Below, piece by piece: positions 23,494 through 32,215 of a DNA stretch of 40,628 nucleotides. The notes below the pieces were generated by a model, which worked only from the letters and a program-made list of their open reading frames with translations, ran no database searches and was not told the DNA's origin. Position numbers and translations under genes: made by a program. Source of the stretch: Microbacterium sp. T32 (GTDB lineage: Bacteria > Actinomycetota > Actinomycetes > Actinomycetales > Microbacteriaceae); assembly GCF_001619615.1 (NCBI RefSeq), contig NZ_LQQP01000019.1, positions 1 to 40,628 of the forward strand, read 5' to 3'. How positions within the stretch are numbered: position 1 is the stretch's first letter; every line of letters begins with the position of its first letter.

Positions 23494-25335
23494 ATGCCGC
23501 ACTATCCGCGCACCCGTGTGCGCTCCTGGTTCGCCGCGACAGCCATCGCGGGGATGATCCTGATCGGCGCCGCGGTGGCGAGTCCCGCGTCAGCGGCCTC
23601 GACGCCGAGCCCCACTCCGGCCCCGACCGTCACCCCGAAAGCGAGCCCTTCTCCGACGGCGACGGGTGCTCCCTCGCCGACGCCGTCACCCTCGGCGAGC
23701 CCGACGCCTTCACCCGCGGCGACCGCGTCGCCCACCCCCTCGACACCGCCCACCGAGAGCCCCGTTGCGCCCGCTGCGCGGGCAGCAGCGGCGACCGGGT
23801 CGATCTCCGGTCAGGTGACCCTTCCCGCAGGAGTCGCGTCGTCGGCCGTCAGGGTCGAACTCCGGGAGGTCGGGTCTTCGGAGCGGATCCCCGCCGTGCT
23901 CGCCGGGCCGGTGGGAGGTGTATTGGCCTACACGGCCTCCGGCCTCGCCGCCGCGAGCTACACCGTCCGGGTGTATTCCGCGAACGAGTCCGGTGCTCCC
24001 CTTGCGCCCGAATGGTGGCAGAACGCCGTCACGGCTGCCGATGCCACGCCCGTCACGATCGCTGCGGGCGAGGACCGTTCGGGCATCGACTTCGCGCCGC
24101 AGAAGCTCGCCACGATCAGGGGGACCGTCACGACACCGCCCGGTGTCTCGCGCACCGTCGTCAAGGTCACCGCTGTCCCCCTGACGGTCGGCGGCCGGAG
24201 CGTCAGCGTTCAAGCTGCGTCCGACGGGAGCTTCACCCTGCCTACCCTGACGCCGGGTGACTACCAGGTCTCGTTCACCGACAACTTCGGACGTGTCGCG
24301 ACGCAGTGGTGGAACAACGCCGCCGTCGCCGCCGACGCGGCGACGATCCGGCTCGGCTCGGGAACCGCGCGGACGGGCGTGGATGCCGCACTGCTCGCCC
24401 CGGCATCCATTTCGGGAACTGTCGCCATTCCGAGTTGGGTCGATCGGTCCGCGGGGACCATCACCGTGGACGTGCTCCGTGTCGGTACTCCGGACAGCCT
24501 GTACGCCCGCACCACGGTGAGCATGGCCTCGCTGACGTACTCCGTCGGCGGCCTCCCCCCGGGTTCGTACAAGCTGCGTTTCGGTTCGACCGGGCTCCCC
24601 GTGCAGACGCAGTGGTGGAAGGGCGCGAAGGGTCCGGCTGACGCGACGGCGGTGGTTGTCGCCGCGGGTCAGAAGGTGACGGTGAACCCGACGCTCGGGG
24701 AAGCGCCCTACGCGGCCATCTCCGGTACCGTGACGCTTCCCTCGGGAACGTCGTTCGCGGATGGAACGGTGACGGCGCAGTTCATTTCCGCGTCGTCGGG
24801 CGCTGTGGTCCGTGAGGAGAAGGTGAACTCCGACGGGACGTACATCGCGCGACTCCTCGACCCGGGCGTGTATCGCGTCAAGATCGTGGCCCAAGGGGTG
24901 CGGGTCTTCCCGACGTGGTGGACCAAGTCGTACGGCGAGTACACCGACATCACGCTCGCCGCGAACCAGAAGTTCACCGGAGTCGACGTCGCCCCCGTCC
25001 CGTTCTCCGCGATCTCCGGACGCGTGCGGCTTCCGGAAGGGGTCTCCTACCGCGACGGCTACGTCGTCGTCGACGTGTACTCGAAGTACAACCAGATCGT
25101 GGCGACGGCGATCGTGACACCCGGGGGGACCTACGTCGTGGACGGGCTGCGTGCCGACACCGGGTACTACCTGCGGTTCTCGTCGCCGAACCTGCCGGTC
25201 CGCGCCGAGTACTACGACAATGCGACCTCCACCATCACGGCGAAGAGGTTGAATCTCGGGGTCGGTCAGACGCTCACCGACATCACCGCGAAGCTCGGAG
25301 CCTTGACGACGACGAACCTCGCACGGGTGAGCTGA
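23494..25335 (+). CDS. Secreted protein with P/S/T-rich linker and five carboxypeptidase-regulatory-like repeats
   Basis: 613 residues. Sec signal peptide at residues 1-37 (RTRVRSW, hydrophobic core, ASPASAAS). Residues 38-90 are a Pro/Ser/Thr/Ala-rich linker, likely extended and possibly glycosylated. Then five repeats of about 95 residues, each opening with (S/A/T)I(S/R)GxVxxP and containing a late aromatic pair before an xAxxATxxxL...GxxxTGVD stretch: [28 protein letters not shown] and AEYYDNA. The fold is probably a prealbumin-like beta-sandwich (CarboxypepD_reg/CnaB type). No LPxTG motif or C-terminal anchor is present, so it is secreted or non-covalently bound. Function unknown. Confidence 0.85.
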   Translation: MPHYPRTRVRSWFAATAIAGMILIGAAVASPASAASTPSPTPAPTVTPKASPSPTATGAPSPTPSPSASPTPSPAATASPTPSTPPTESPVAPAARAAAATGSISGQVTLPAGVASSAVRVELREVGSSERIPAVLAGPVGGVLAYTASGLAAASYTVRVYSANESGAPLAPEWWQNAVTAADATPVTIAAGEDRSGIDFAPQKLATIRGTVTTPPGVSRTVVKVTAVPLTVGGRSVSVQAASDGSFTLPTLTPGDYQVSFTDNFGRVATQWWNNAAVAADAATIRLGSGTARTGVDAALLAPASISGTVAIPSWVDRSAGTITVDVLRVGTPDSLYARTTVSMASLTYSVGGLPPGSYKLRFGSTGLPVQTQWWKGAKGPADATAVVVAAGQKVTVNPTLGEAPYAAISGTVTLPSGTSFADGTVTAQFISASSGAVVREEKVNSDGTYIARLLDPGVYRVKIVAQGVRVFPTWWTKSYGEYTDITLAANQKFTGVDVAPVPFSAISGRVRLPEGVSYRDGYVVVDVYSKYNQIVATAIVTPGGTYVVDGLRADTGYYLRFSSPNLPVRAEYYDNATSTITAKRLNLGVGQTLTDITAKLGALTTTNLARVS

Positions 25336-25353
25336 CTCCGGGATCCCCTCGCG

Positions 25354-26561
25354 TCAGCGCCGCCCCACCCGCAGCACCGCTTCCCCCGCGACGGCGATCG
25401 CCGCGGCACACGCCAGTGCCACGGCGAGCGTCACGAGCGCGGTCGCGGGGCCCGTGGCATCCAGGGCGGACCCGGCGATCACCCCGCCGATCGGGACGCC
25501 GAGCGACATCGCCGCGGTCGGGTAGGCGAGCGTTTCGGTCACGCGTCCTTCGGGAGCGCGGGCGGATGCTACGAGGATCCCCGAGATCATGACGGGCGAC
25601 ATCAGCAGCCCGAGCAGCAGGATCGCGACGAACAGCACCGGGGTGAGCCCCTGGGTGAGGGGGAGCGCGAGGGCGGCGACCGCCGCCGCCGCGGCGAATC
25701 CGATGAACCGGGCGATCGGCGACAGCTTCCACGCGCGGGCGCCGGTGATCACCGAGCCCACCGCGATCGCGAGCGCCAGCGCGCTGAACGCGGGGCCGGC
25801 GAGCCACGGACGTCCGCCGACCTCCGCCCACCCGACGAGCGTGACGTCGAACGCCCCGAACACGCCGCCCAGCGCGATGCACGCGAGCGCCACGGGAACG
25901 ACCCCGGCGGGCGGCCACACGAAGCGGGCGCGGCCCGTCGCCCGGGTCGTATCGGGTTGCGTCGCGCGCTGCGACGCCAGCCACACGCCCCCGATCACCC
26001 CGAGCGCGAGTGAGCCGAGCATCGCGACTGCGGGGTTGATCGCGGCGGCGACCGCGGTGATCGCCGGCGGCCCGGAGATGAACACCATCTGGTCGCCGAT
26101 CGTCTCCAGCGCGAGCGCGTGGGTCCGCTGCGACTCCGGTGCGAGCACCGTCCACCGCGCGCGCACCGCCGACGTCAGGTCGGGCGTGGATGCACCCGTC
26201 GCGAACGCCGCGACGAGCCACGTCCAGAACGGCGCGGCCGTCAGCACCAGGGCGAGCAGAGCGGATGCCGCGAGCACGAGGCATCCGAGCGAGATCAGGA
26301 TCACACGGGCCTGGCCGTGCCGGTCCATGCGCGACGACCACAGGGGTGCCGCGACCGCCATGCCGCCGACGAGCGGCGCGACGACGATCCCCGCCGACCC
26401 GAAGCTGCCGGTCGCCGCCGACACCAGCAGGATGATCCCGAGCGACAGCGTCGCGCGGGGAATCGGGCCAGGATGCCGGCCGCCACGAACGTCCGCGCCC
26501 CCGGGAGCCGCAGCACCTGCCCGTAGGCGCGCACGCCGGTGGCTTCGGCCGCGGCGGTCAC
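25354..26561 (-). pseudogene. MFS transporter interrupted by a one-base frameshift
   Basis: From the GTG at 26561 the reading frame gives the normal N-terminus of a major facilitator (TAAAEATGVRAYGQVLRLPG, then FVAAGILARFP), but breaks at about 26457-26460. From there the downstream frame continues RATLSLGIILLV with the rest of a 12-helix transporter to the stop at 25354. The break is in a run of four C (minus strand); a fifth C would restore LARFPRATLSLG and one continuous ~400-residue protein. Either a real inactivating deletion or a homopolymer sequencing error. The downstream part has typical MFS helices and an inner loop with RWTVLAPESQRT. Likely substrate: a small drug or metabolite, unassigned. 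Confidence 0.85.
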
Positions 26562-26580
26562 GCGGCGCCCCCCTGCCGCC

Positions 26581-26897
26581 CACAACTCCGGCGGATCTGT
26601 GGATGCCGGTGGGTCCGGCTGGCCGAGACCCGGTTCTGCAGAAGTTGCGCGGTGTGGTGTCGCGGGGGTGTCGGCCGGGCACAACTCCGGCGGATCTGTG
26701 GATGCCGGTGGGTCCGGCCGGCCGAGACCCGGTTCTGCAGAAGTTGCGCGGTGTGGTGCCGCGGGGGTGTCGGCCCGGCACAACTCCGGCGGATCTGTGG
26801 ATGCCGGTGGGTCCGGCCGGCCGAGACCCGGTTCTGCAGGAGTTGCGCGGTGTGGTGCCGCGGGGGCGTCGGCCGGGCACAACTCCGGCAATTCCCC
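26581..26897. repeat. 99-bp tandem repeat, 3.2 copies
   Basis: Units begin CACAACTCCGGCGGATCTG at 26581, 26680 and 26779, with a partial fourth at 26878; the period is 99 bp and divergence is a few bases per copy. Each unit contains GGGTC...GGCCGGCC...GACCC, able to form a stem, and the palindrome TTCTGCAGAA in the first two copies. Because 99 is divisible by 3, spurious ORFs stay open through it in several frames. It fills the 406-bp gap between the MFS start and the creatininase stop; no gene is supported here. Confidence 0.92.
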
Positions 26898-26967
26898 GCC
26901 GCCGTGCCCCGCGGCGACCGAAACCCGACATTCCGCAGGCGTTGTGCAGGCAGCCCGCGCAGCGCGC

Positions 26968-27747
26968 TCACGCGGTGTAGTCGAATCGGCTGATCTCCTC
27001 GAGCGCCTCGACGACGAACGACACGCTGTCCTCGAACAGTTCGGCGCCGTGGGCGGCGTTCGCGCCGGTGGGGTCGCCGAGCACGCCCGTGGGACCGAAG
27101 TCGTTCGAGAGCCAGCCGAAGGTCACGGGCTTGCCGTTGAAACCGATGTGCCGGAAGTCGCCGATGTGCGCGGGGACGGTGGCCTCGAACTTCGTGGCAT
27201 CCACGAGCTCGGGCCGCAGGTGCATGATCATGCTCGTCTCGCCGTGTCCGGCGTGGATGCCCGTGCCGTGCTCGTCGGGACCGCCGTCGGTGCCGCTGAA
27301 GGACGGCACGCGCGCGGCGGGCATGAAGAACGTGCGCAGGCCGAAGCGGCGGCGCAGCTCGCGGTTCGCGACGTTGAGCAGCGCGACGTTGCCGCCGTGC
27401 CCGTTGAGGAACACGAGGGTGCGGGCGCGCGTGGTCAGGAGCGACCGGCCGATGTCGACGATGGTCTGCATCATCGTCTCGGGCGTGAGCCACAGCGTGC
27501 CCGGTGCCCACGAATGCTCGTCGGACTTCGTGACCGACAGCGTCGGCAACTGCCACACGTCGATGCCCTGGGCCGCGGCGCGCGCGACGGCGGCCGTGGC
27601 GGAGGCCTCGGCGACGATGGCATCCGTCGCCAGGGGAAGGTGCGGACCGTGATGCTCGATCGCGCCCGTGGGCAGCACGATGATCGACGTGTCGGTGAGG
27701 GCTTCGGCGGCGGCGGGGCCGCTCAGTTCGGCGAGCAGGCGGCTCAT
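26968..27747 (-). CDS. Creatininase family protein
   Basis: 259 residues, ATG at 27747 overlapping the upstream gene's stop (ATGA). Creatininase-fold signatures: GAIEHHGPHLPLATDAI with metal ligands Glu and His, FLNGHGGN, and HAGHGETSMIM. The family hydrolyses small cyclic or linear amides (creatinine, formamidopyrimidines such as those from flavin breakdown, or peptide ends as in MftE). The last gene of an operon with a CodA-like amidohydrolase, an SsuABC-like importer and an FAD oxidase, so a ring-opening or amide-cleaving step in degradation of an imported N-compound is the best guess. No mycofactocin partner genes are nearby, so it is not MftE. Confidence 0.9.
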   Translation of the reverse strand: MSRLLAELSGPAAAEALTDTSIIVLPTGAIEHHGPHLPLATDAIVAEASATAAVARAAAQGIDVWQLPTLSVTKSDEHSWAPGTLWLTPETMMQTIVDIGRSLLTTRARTLVFLNGHGGNVALLNVANRELRRRFGLRTFFMPAARVPSFSGTDGGPDEHGTGIHAGHGETSMIMHLRPELVDATKFEATVPAHIGDFRHIGFNGKPVTFGWLSNDFGPTGVLGDPTGANAAHGAELFEDSVSFVVEALEEISRFDYTA

Positions 27748-29075
27748 GAGATGATCGCTCCCTTGCGTGCACCCGAGTAGTCGGGGTTGAGCTTGCCGGG
27801 GTTCAGCAGCCCGTTCGGGTCGGTGGTCTTGGCGAGCGCGGCGGTCTGCTCGACGTTGAAGTCGACGTTCCACTGGTGCGGGTTGTGCACGCCCACGCCG
27901 ATCGCGTTGAGGTCGGCGATCCCGCGGTACACGTCCTCCTCGCTGACGTAGGGGGCGGCGAGCATGCCGATGGGGAACGCCTTCGTCGACTCGATGTGGA
28001 GCTTCGCGCCGGCGAACACGGCCTCGACGGCGTCGATGTCCTCGGCGAGCGGAGCGCCCGAGACCTCGAGGTGGAACACCTCATGCGGCTGGCTCTTCTG
28101 GTACCACTCGATCGGGTGGTTGTAGCTGAGCATCGACAGGCGGATGCTGGCCTGCGGCCCCTCGCGCACCGCCTCGACGCGGCCGCCCGCGCCCTCCACG
28201 ATCGCGGTGACGGTGTCGATGAGCGACGCGTCGATGATCGCGCGCAGGCTCGACCGGCCCTCCGGGATGGCCTCGTCGGTGGGGAGGGATGCCGAGATCT
28301 CGGGCCCGTCGCCGGACACGAGGCGCGGAGTCGGGTCGAGGTTGCCGATGGTCTGCAGCACCGACAGGGTGCCGGAGAAGTCGGGGAAGCTCGCCCACAG
28401 TCCGCGCCACTCGCGCAGCGGCTCGAGCCGGACGGTGGCGCGCACGATGACGCCGGCCGTGCCGTAGTTGTGCACGTACTTCTGGGCTTCGTCGCCCTCG
28501 ACGTGGACGATGTCGGCGCTGCCGTCGGCGTGCACGACGTCGAGTGCGGCGACGAAGCCGCGGTCGTTCGAGCCGTGCTCGATGGACCCGGTGCCTCCGG
28601 AGCCGCCGGAGAGGAAGCCGCCGAGGGTGGACTGCGCGGTCGAGGGGTACATCCACAGCGCCTGCCCGGCGGCCCACGCCGCCTGCTCGAGCAGGACCAT
28701 CGGGGTTCCGGCCTCGGCGGTGATGAATCCGTCGCCGACCTCGATGATCGCCTTGGCGCGGGTGGTGTCGATGACGAGGCCGCCCTGCATCGGGATGGCC
28801 TGGCCGTAGTTGCCGGTGCCCTTGCCGCGCACGGTGACGGGCACACCGTGCCGCGCGGCGGCGGCGACCGCGATCGCGATCTGCTCGGCATCCGCCGGGA
28901 ACACGACGAGGTCGGCGAGGCCGAGGGGGAGCTTGGCGGCGATGATCGGCGACATCGGCGACCCGTCGACGCTGGCGCGCTCGCGCACGCGCGGTTCGGT
29001 GCTGACGGCGGCGGGGCCGAGCAGGTCGAGCAGGTCGTCCTCGAGGGAGAGGACGCGGGTGGCGGTGTCGCTCAT
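27744..29075 (-). CDS. FAD-binding oxidoreductase (PCMH/vanillyl-alcohol-oxidase type)
   Basis: 443 residues; GGAG sits about 7 bp before the ATG. The N-terminal ~230 residues form an FAD_binding_4 domain (VVFPADAEQIAIAVAAAARHGVPVTVRGKGTGNYGQAIP, then GGFLSGGSGGTGSIEHGSNDRG). The C-terminus ends in the family tail TTDPNGLLNPGKL. No conserved HxxxC covalent flavin site is obvious. Relatives include D-lactate dehydrogenases, glycolate oxidase and alcohol oxidases. It is translationally coupled to the creatininase. The substrate is probably the compound imported by the adjacent ABC transporter or a product of it (inference). Confidence 0.88.
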   Translation of the reverse strand: MSDTATRVLSLEDDLLDLLGPAAVSTEPRVRERASVDGSPMSPIIAAKLPLGLADLVVFPADAEQIAIAVAAAARHGVPVTVRGKGTGNYGQAIPMQGGLVIDTTRAKAIIEVGDGFITAEAGTPMVLLEQAAWAAGQALWMYPSTAQSTLGGFLSGGSGGTGSIEHGSNDRGFVAALDVVHADGSADIVHVEGDEAQKYVHNYGTAGVIVRATVRLEPLREWRGLWASFPDFSGTLSVLQTIGNLDPTPRLVSGDGPEISASLPTDEAIPEGRSSLRAIIDASLIDTVTAIVEGAGGRVEAVREGPQASIRLSMLSYNHPIEWYQKSQPHEVFHLEVSGAPLAEDIDAVEAVFAGAKLHIESTKAFPIGMLAAPYVSEEDVYRGIADLNAIGVGVHNPHQWNVDFNVEQTAALAKTTDPNGLLNPGKLNPDYSGARKGAIIS

Positions 29076-29165
29076 GGGTGTCTCCGGGTGACGCGAGTGG
29101 GTGGATGCCAGGTGTCGGGGCCGCGGTCGGGTCGCGGCGAGGGTGGGGGTGGAGCGGACCCGACA

Positions 29166-29196
29166 CGGCCCGGCCCGCGCGAGGCGGACCGGGCCG
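29166..29196 (-). terminator. GC-rich hairpin after the substrate-binding gene
   Basis: CGGCCCGG (29166-29173) and CCGGGCCG (29189-29196) are perfect complements around a 15-base loop, starting 7 bp downstream of the receptor stop codon on the minus strand. It may partly terminate transcription or protect the 3' end of the receptor mRNA, giving more receptor than downstream enzyme. There is no T-tract. Confidence 0.55.
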
Positions 29197-29202
29197 GTTC
29201 GA

Positions 29203-30384
29203 TCAGAACGAGATCGAGGTGTCGATGAACTCGTTCGTGTACAGGTCCTTCGCGGTGTAGCCGGCCGCGGGCGGGGTGCCGAGGTCGGTGTAGACCTTGC
29301 TGGCCTTGTCGAAGAAGTCCGCGAAGCGGGCGTCGTCGAAGTTGCCGTAGGTCGAGTCGGGGCCGTTGCCGACCAGGCCGAGGTCGACCTGCGTCTTGAC
29401 CGAGTAGTCCGCCACGCCCTGCGTGTAGGTCCAGCCGGTGTTGTACTCGTCGACGAGCTTCAGGATGAGGTCGTTCGCGGCCTTCGGGTCCTTGTAGTAC
29501 GCGACGCCGGCCTTCTGCAGGACGGGGACGAGCTTCGTGAGGCAGGGGCTCAGCTTGTCGAAGTCGGCGGCCTTCACCGACATCGACGACTGGTAGGTCT
29601 GCCATCCGGAGTCGTGGATCAGCGCGAACTTCACCGGCTTGCCCCAGGCCGAGACCTCGTTCTGGTAGACGTACGGCTCAGCGGACGCGAAGCCCTGCTG
29701 CATGTCCTTGCCGCCGGCGGCGACGAAGTTCGACGGCGTGCCGTCGTACGAGCCGTCGAGGATGTCGGGGCTGGCCAGGCCGGCGCTCTTGAGGTACTCG
29801 ATGTACGCCGAGCCGTCGAAGTAGCGCCACACGCCCTTGTTCGCCTCGAGGGCGGGCTTGACGTCCTGGATCGTCTTGACGTTCGGGTACGTCTCGGGGT
29901 CCCACATCACCATGGTCGGGCTGATGTCCAGCGGCGCCATGACGGCCTTGGTGGGCGTCGTGCCGGAGAGCTGGATGGCCTCGTCGGTGCTGACGTAGCC
30001 GAGGGTGATCTTGTCGTCCTGGTACATCTGGGCCGACACGGTCTGGAAGCCGATCGCGGGGCCACCGGCACGGATCTCGAGGTTCACGCCGGTGTACTCG
30101 CCGTCCACCTTGAGCGGGCCTGTGACCGCCTTGGTGTTGGCGTCGATCGTGTAGTCGTCCTTGATCATCTCGTAGAGGTGACCGTGCTCGGCCTCCGGGT
30201 TCCAGTCGGTCTGGACGACGATCGTCGCGGGGCAGTCGGCCGACAGGTCGACGGAGCCGACCGTGAGGTCGGTGCTTGCGGGCGCCGCCTGGTCCGCGGC
30301 GCTCCCGGCGCACGAGGTGAGCGTGAGGGCGATCGCGAACGCGCCGGTGACGGCGGTCCCGCGAAGGAGGGTGCTGCGCTTCAT
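29203..30384 (-). CDS. ABC transporter substrate-binding lipoprotein (SsuA/ThiY/NMT1-like)
   Basis: 393 residues, ATG at 30384. Signal with lipobox LTSC (Cys25). Mature sequence is of the nitrate/sulfonate/pyrimidine-precursor receptor class: CPATIVVQTDWNPEAEHGHLYEMI, IRAGGPAIGFQTVSAQMYQDDKITLGYVSTDEAI, and a WTYTQGVADYSV region. Ligands of this class are small N- or S-containing organics. The ATP-binding and permease genes lie just upstream in the same operon. The gene is flanked by hairpins, which would favour an excess of receptor over membrane components. Confidence 0.88.
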   Translation of the reverse strand: MKRSTLLRGTAVTGAFAIALTLTSCAGSAADQAAPASTDLTVGSVDLSADCPATIVVQTDWNPEAEHGHLYEMIKDDYTIDANTKAVTGPLKVDGEYTGVNLEIRAGGPAIGFQTVSAQMYQDDKITLGYVSTDEAIQLSGTTPTKAVMAPLDISPTMVMWDPETYPNVKTIQDVKPALEANKGVWRYFDGSAYIEYLKSAGLASPDILDGSYDGTPSNFVAAGGKDMQQGFASAEPYVYQNEVSAWGKPVKFALIHDSGWQTYQSSMSVKAADFDKLSPCLTKLVPVLQKAGVAYYKDPKAANDLILKLVDEYNTGWTYTQGVADYSVKTQVDLGLVGNGPDSTYGNFDDARFADFFDKASKVYTDLGTPPAAGYTAKDLYTNEFIDTSISF

Positions 30385-30444
30385 GCTGTTTCGCTTTCTG
30401 TGACGGGTGGAACTCTCGGGTACGGAGGTGGTGCGGGAGGGGTC

Positions 30445-30492
30445 GGATGCCACGGCCGCGGGCACGCCCGAGGGCGCGGTGCCGTGGCATCC
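30445..30492. terminator. Perfect 12-bp inverted repeat between permease and receptor genes
   Basis: GGATGCCACGGC (30445-30456) pairs with GCCGTGGCATCC (30481-30492) around a 24-base loop that itself contains a CGGGC/GCCCG pair. It lies in the 154-bp gap inside the operon and could attenuate transcription or stabilise mRNA ends. The arms contain the heptamer GGATGCC/GGCATCC that is frequent all through the window. Confidence 0.6.
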
Positions 30493-30538
30493 GGTGTCTG
30501 TGCGAAGGGTCGGTGCGGTGCGGGCGGGCCCGCGGGGG

Positions 30539-31432
30539 TCAGCGTGCTGCTTCGTACCAGCGGCCGACGGCGACCTTCGACAGCCAGCCGAAGAAGGCGA
30601 AGATGACCACGCCGAGGAGGCACGCCGCGAGGATCGAGGCGAACAGCTCGGCGCTCTGCAGGCGCGACTGGTAGTTGGAGATGAGCGAGCCGATGCCCGG
30701 TTCGCCGCGGCGGAAGAAGTAGTCGCCGACGATCGCGCCGATGACCGAGAGGCCCGCCGAGGTGCGCATGCCGACGAAGATCGAGGGGAGCGCGGCGGGG
30801 AGCGTGAGCTTGGTGAGCACCGTCCACTTGTTGGCCTTCTGGAGGCGGAACAGCTCGCGCTGCGACTTGTCCACCGACTGCAGACCGAACAGGGTGTTCG
30901 ACACCATCGGGAACAGGGCGATCAGGATGCAGACGATCACGCGGGCCGTGAACTCGTAACCGAACCAGAAGCCGACCAGCGGCACGAGGGCGAGGATCGG
31001 GATGCACTGCAGGATCACCGCGTAGGCGTACGTGCTGCGCTCGACCCAGCGGGCCAGCGACATCGCGATGGCCCAGCCGATGCCGAGGATCATCGCGACC
31101 AGGAGGCCGGTGAGGGCGACGCCGGTGGTGCGGAACAGCGCGGTCCAGATGTCGACGCTGACCTGCGGATCGAAGAAGCCCTTCGTGAACATCTCGTGCG
31201 GCATCGGCAGGAGGAAGCCCTTGCCGGTCGCGGTGAGGATGCCCGCGATCAGATACCAGATGCCCACGAGCACGGCCAGCACGCCGAGCGGCGGGGCCGC
31301 CAGGATCAGCGCGCGCGCGACCCTGCTGCGACCGCGCGGGACCGTGGGGGCCGTGTCGCTCGTCGGGGCGGGGGTGGATGCCGTGGGCTCCGACGTCTCG
31401 GAGACGACCGGCTCTGCAGAGGTGGTGCTCAT
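30539..31432 (-). CDS. ABC transporter permease (SsuC/TauC-like)
   Basis: 297 residues, ATG at 31432 overlapping the ATPase stop (ATGA). About 35 N-terminal residues are Ser/Thr/Pro-rich and cytoplasmic, followed by six hydrophobic helices. The EAA loop is FRLQKANKWTVLTKLTLPAALPSIFVGMR, and the family segment GAIVGDYFFRRGEPGIGSLI follows. It forms a homodimeric channel with the SsuB-like ATPase encoded just upstream and receives ligand from the lipoprotein encoded downstream. Confidence 0.9.
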   Translation of the reverse strand: MSTTSAEPVVSETSEPTASTPAPTSDTAPTVPRGRSRVARALILAAPPLGVLAVLVGIWYLIAGILTATGKGFLLPMPHEMFTKGFFDPQVSVDIWTALFRTTGVALTGLLVAMILGIGWAIAMSLARWVERSTYAYAVILQCIPILALVPLVGFWFGYEFTARVIVCILIALFPMVSNTLFGLQSVDKSQRELFRLQKANKWTVLTKLTLPAALPSIFVGMRTSAGLSVIGAIVGDYFFRRGEPGIGSLISNYQSRLQSAELFASILAACLLGVVIFAFFGWLSKVAVGRWYEAAR

Positions 31433-32208
31433 GAGTGTCCTTCCCGGAGGGCGTGGGAGACCTCGCCGACGAGCTTGGCGAACTCGCCCGTGTAGCGGAT
31501 CTCGGGGTCGCGAGGCATGTCGAAGGGGACCTCGAACGTGTCGACGAGGTGGCCGGGGCGACCGGACATGACGACGACCTTGGTGGAGAGGTAGACCGCT
31601 TCGGAGACCGAGTGCGTGATGAAGAGGCCGCCGAACTTCTGCTCGACGAAGATCTTCAGCAGCTCGTCGTTCAGGCGTTCGCGCGTGATTTCGTCGAGGG
31701 CGCCGAACGGCTCGTCGAAGAGGAAGAGCTCCGGGTCCAGGGTGAGCGAGCGGGCGAGGGACGCGCGCATCTTCATGCCGCCCGACATCTGCTTGGGCAG
31801 GTGCTTCTCGAAGCCGTTGAGGCCGACCAGGTCGATCGCCCACTTCGCCTTCGGGGTGCGGATGCGCTTGGGCTGCCAGTTGAGCTCGGCGAGCAGTTCG
31901 ACGTTCGACTGCACGTCGCGCCAGGGCAGGAGCGTGGCGTCCTGGAAGACGTACCCGATCCGGTCGGTGTTGACCGTCGCGGTGCCTTCGCTCGCGGACT
32001 CGAGGCCCGAGGCGATGCGCAGCAGGGTCGACTTGCCGCAGCCCGAGGGGCCGACGACGCTGACGAACTCGCCGCGCTGGACGACGAGGTCGACGCCCGA
32101 GAGAGCGGTGGTGCCGTTGGGGAACGTCATGGCGACGTTCCGGAAGTCCAGCAGCGGCGCCGCGGGGTCCGCGAGCGTGGCTGCCGGGGAGGGGGAGGCG
32201 AGGGTCAC
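31429..32208 (-). CDS. ABC transporter ATP-binding protein (SsuB/TauB-like)
   Basis: 259 residues, GTG start at 32208, 7 bp after the stop of the CodA-like gene. Walker A GPSGCGKST at residues 53-61, Q-loop VFQDATLLPWRDV (typical of nitrate/sulfonate/taurine ATPases), signature MSGGMKMR, Walker B LFLFDEP, and switch histidine ITHSVSEA. It energises import by the adjacent permease. Its position directly after the amidohydrolase indicates that the imported molecule is processed by that enzyme. Confidence 0.92.
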   Translation of the reverse strand: MTLASPSPAATLADPAAPLLDFRNVAMTFPNGTTALSGVDLVVQRGEFVSVVGPSGCGKSTLLRIASGLESASEGTATVNTDRIGYVFQDATLLPWRDVQSNVELLAELNWQPKRIRTPKAKWAIDLVGLNGFEKHLPKQMSGGMKMRASLARSLTLDPELFLFDEPFGALDEITRERLNDELLKIFVEQKFGGLFITHSVSEAVYLSTKVVVMSGRPGHLVDTFEVPFDMPRDPEIRYTGEFAKLVGEVSHALREGHS

Positions 32209-32215
32209 GAAACGC

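Noticed and set aside
26581..26897. Coding repeats extending the MFS or creatininase proteins
   Set aside because: The 99-bp period keeps several frames open, but the translation is low-complexity Arg/Pro/Gly without transmembrane character, and good starts exist downstream of it.
17965..27747. Mycofactocin cluster (radical SAM MftC plus creatininase-type MftE)
   Set aside because: The radical SAM protein is too long and lacks MftC features, the two genes are 7.5 kb apart in different operons, and no MftA, MftB or MftF is seen.
30385..30412. Additional GAAAC-type regulatory site before the substrate-binding gene
   Set aside because: GTCAC and GAAAC are 7 bp apart rather than 6, no TANNNT follows at 10 bp, and the site abuts the start codon within an operon.
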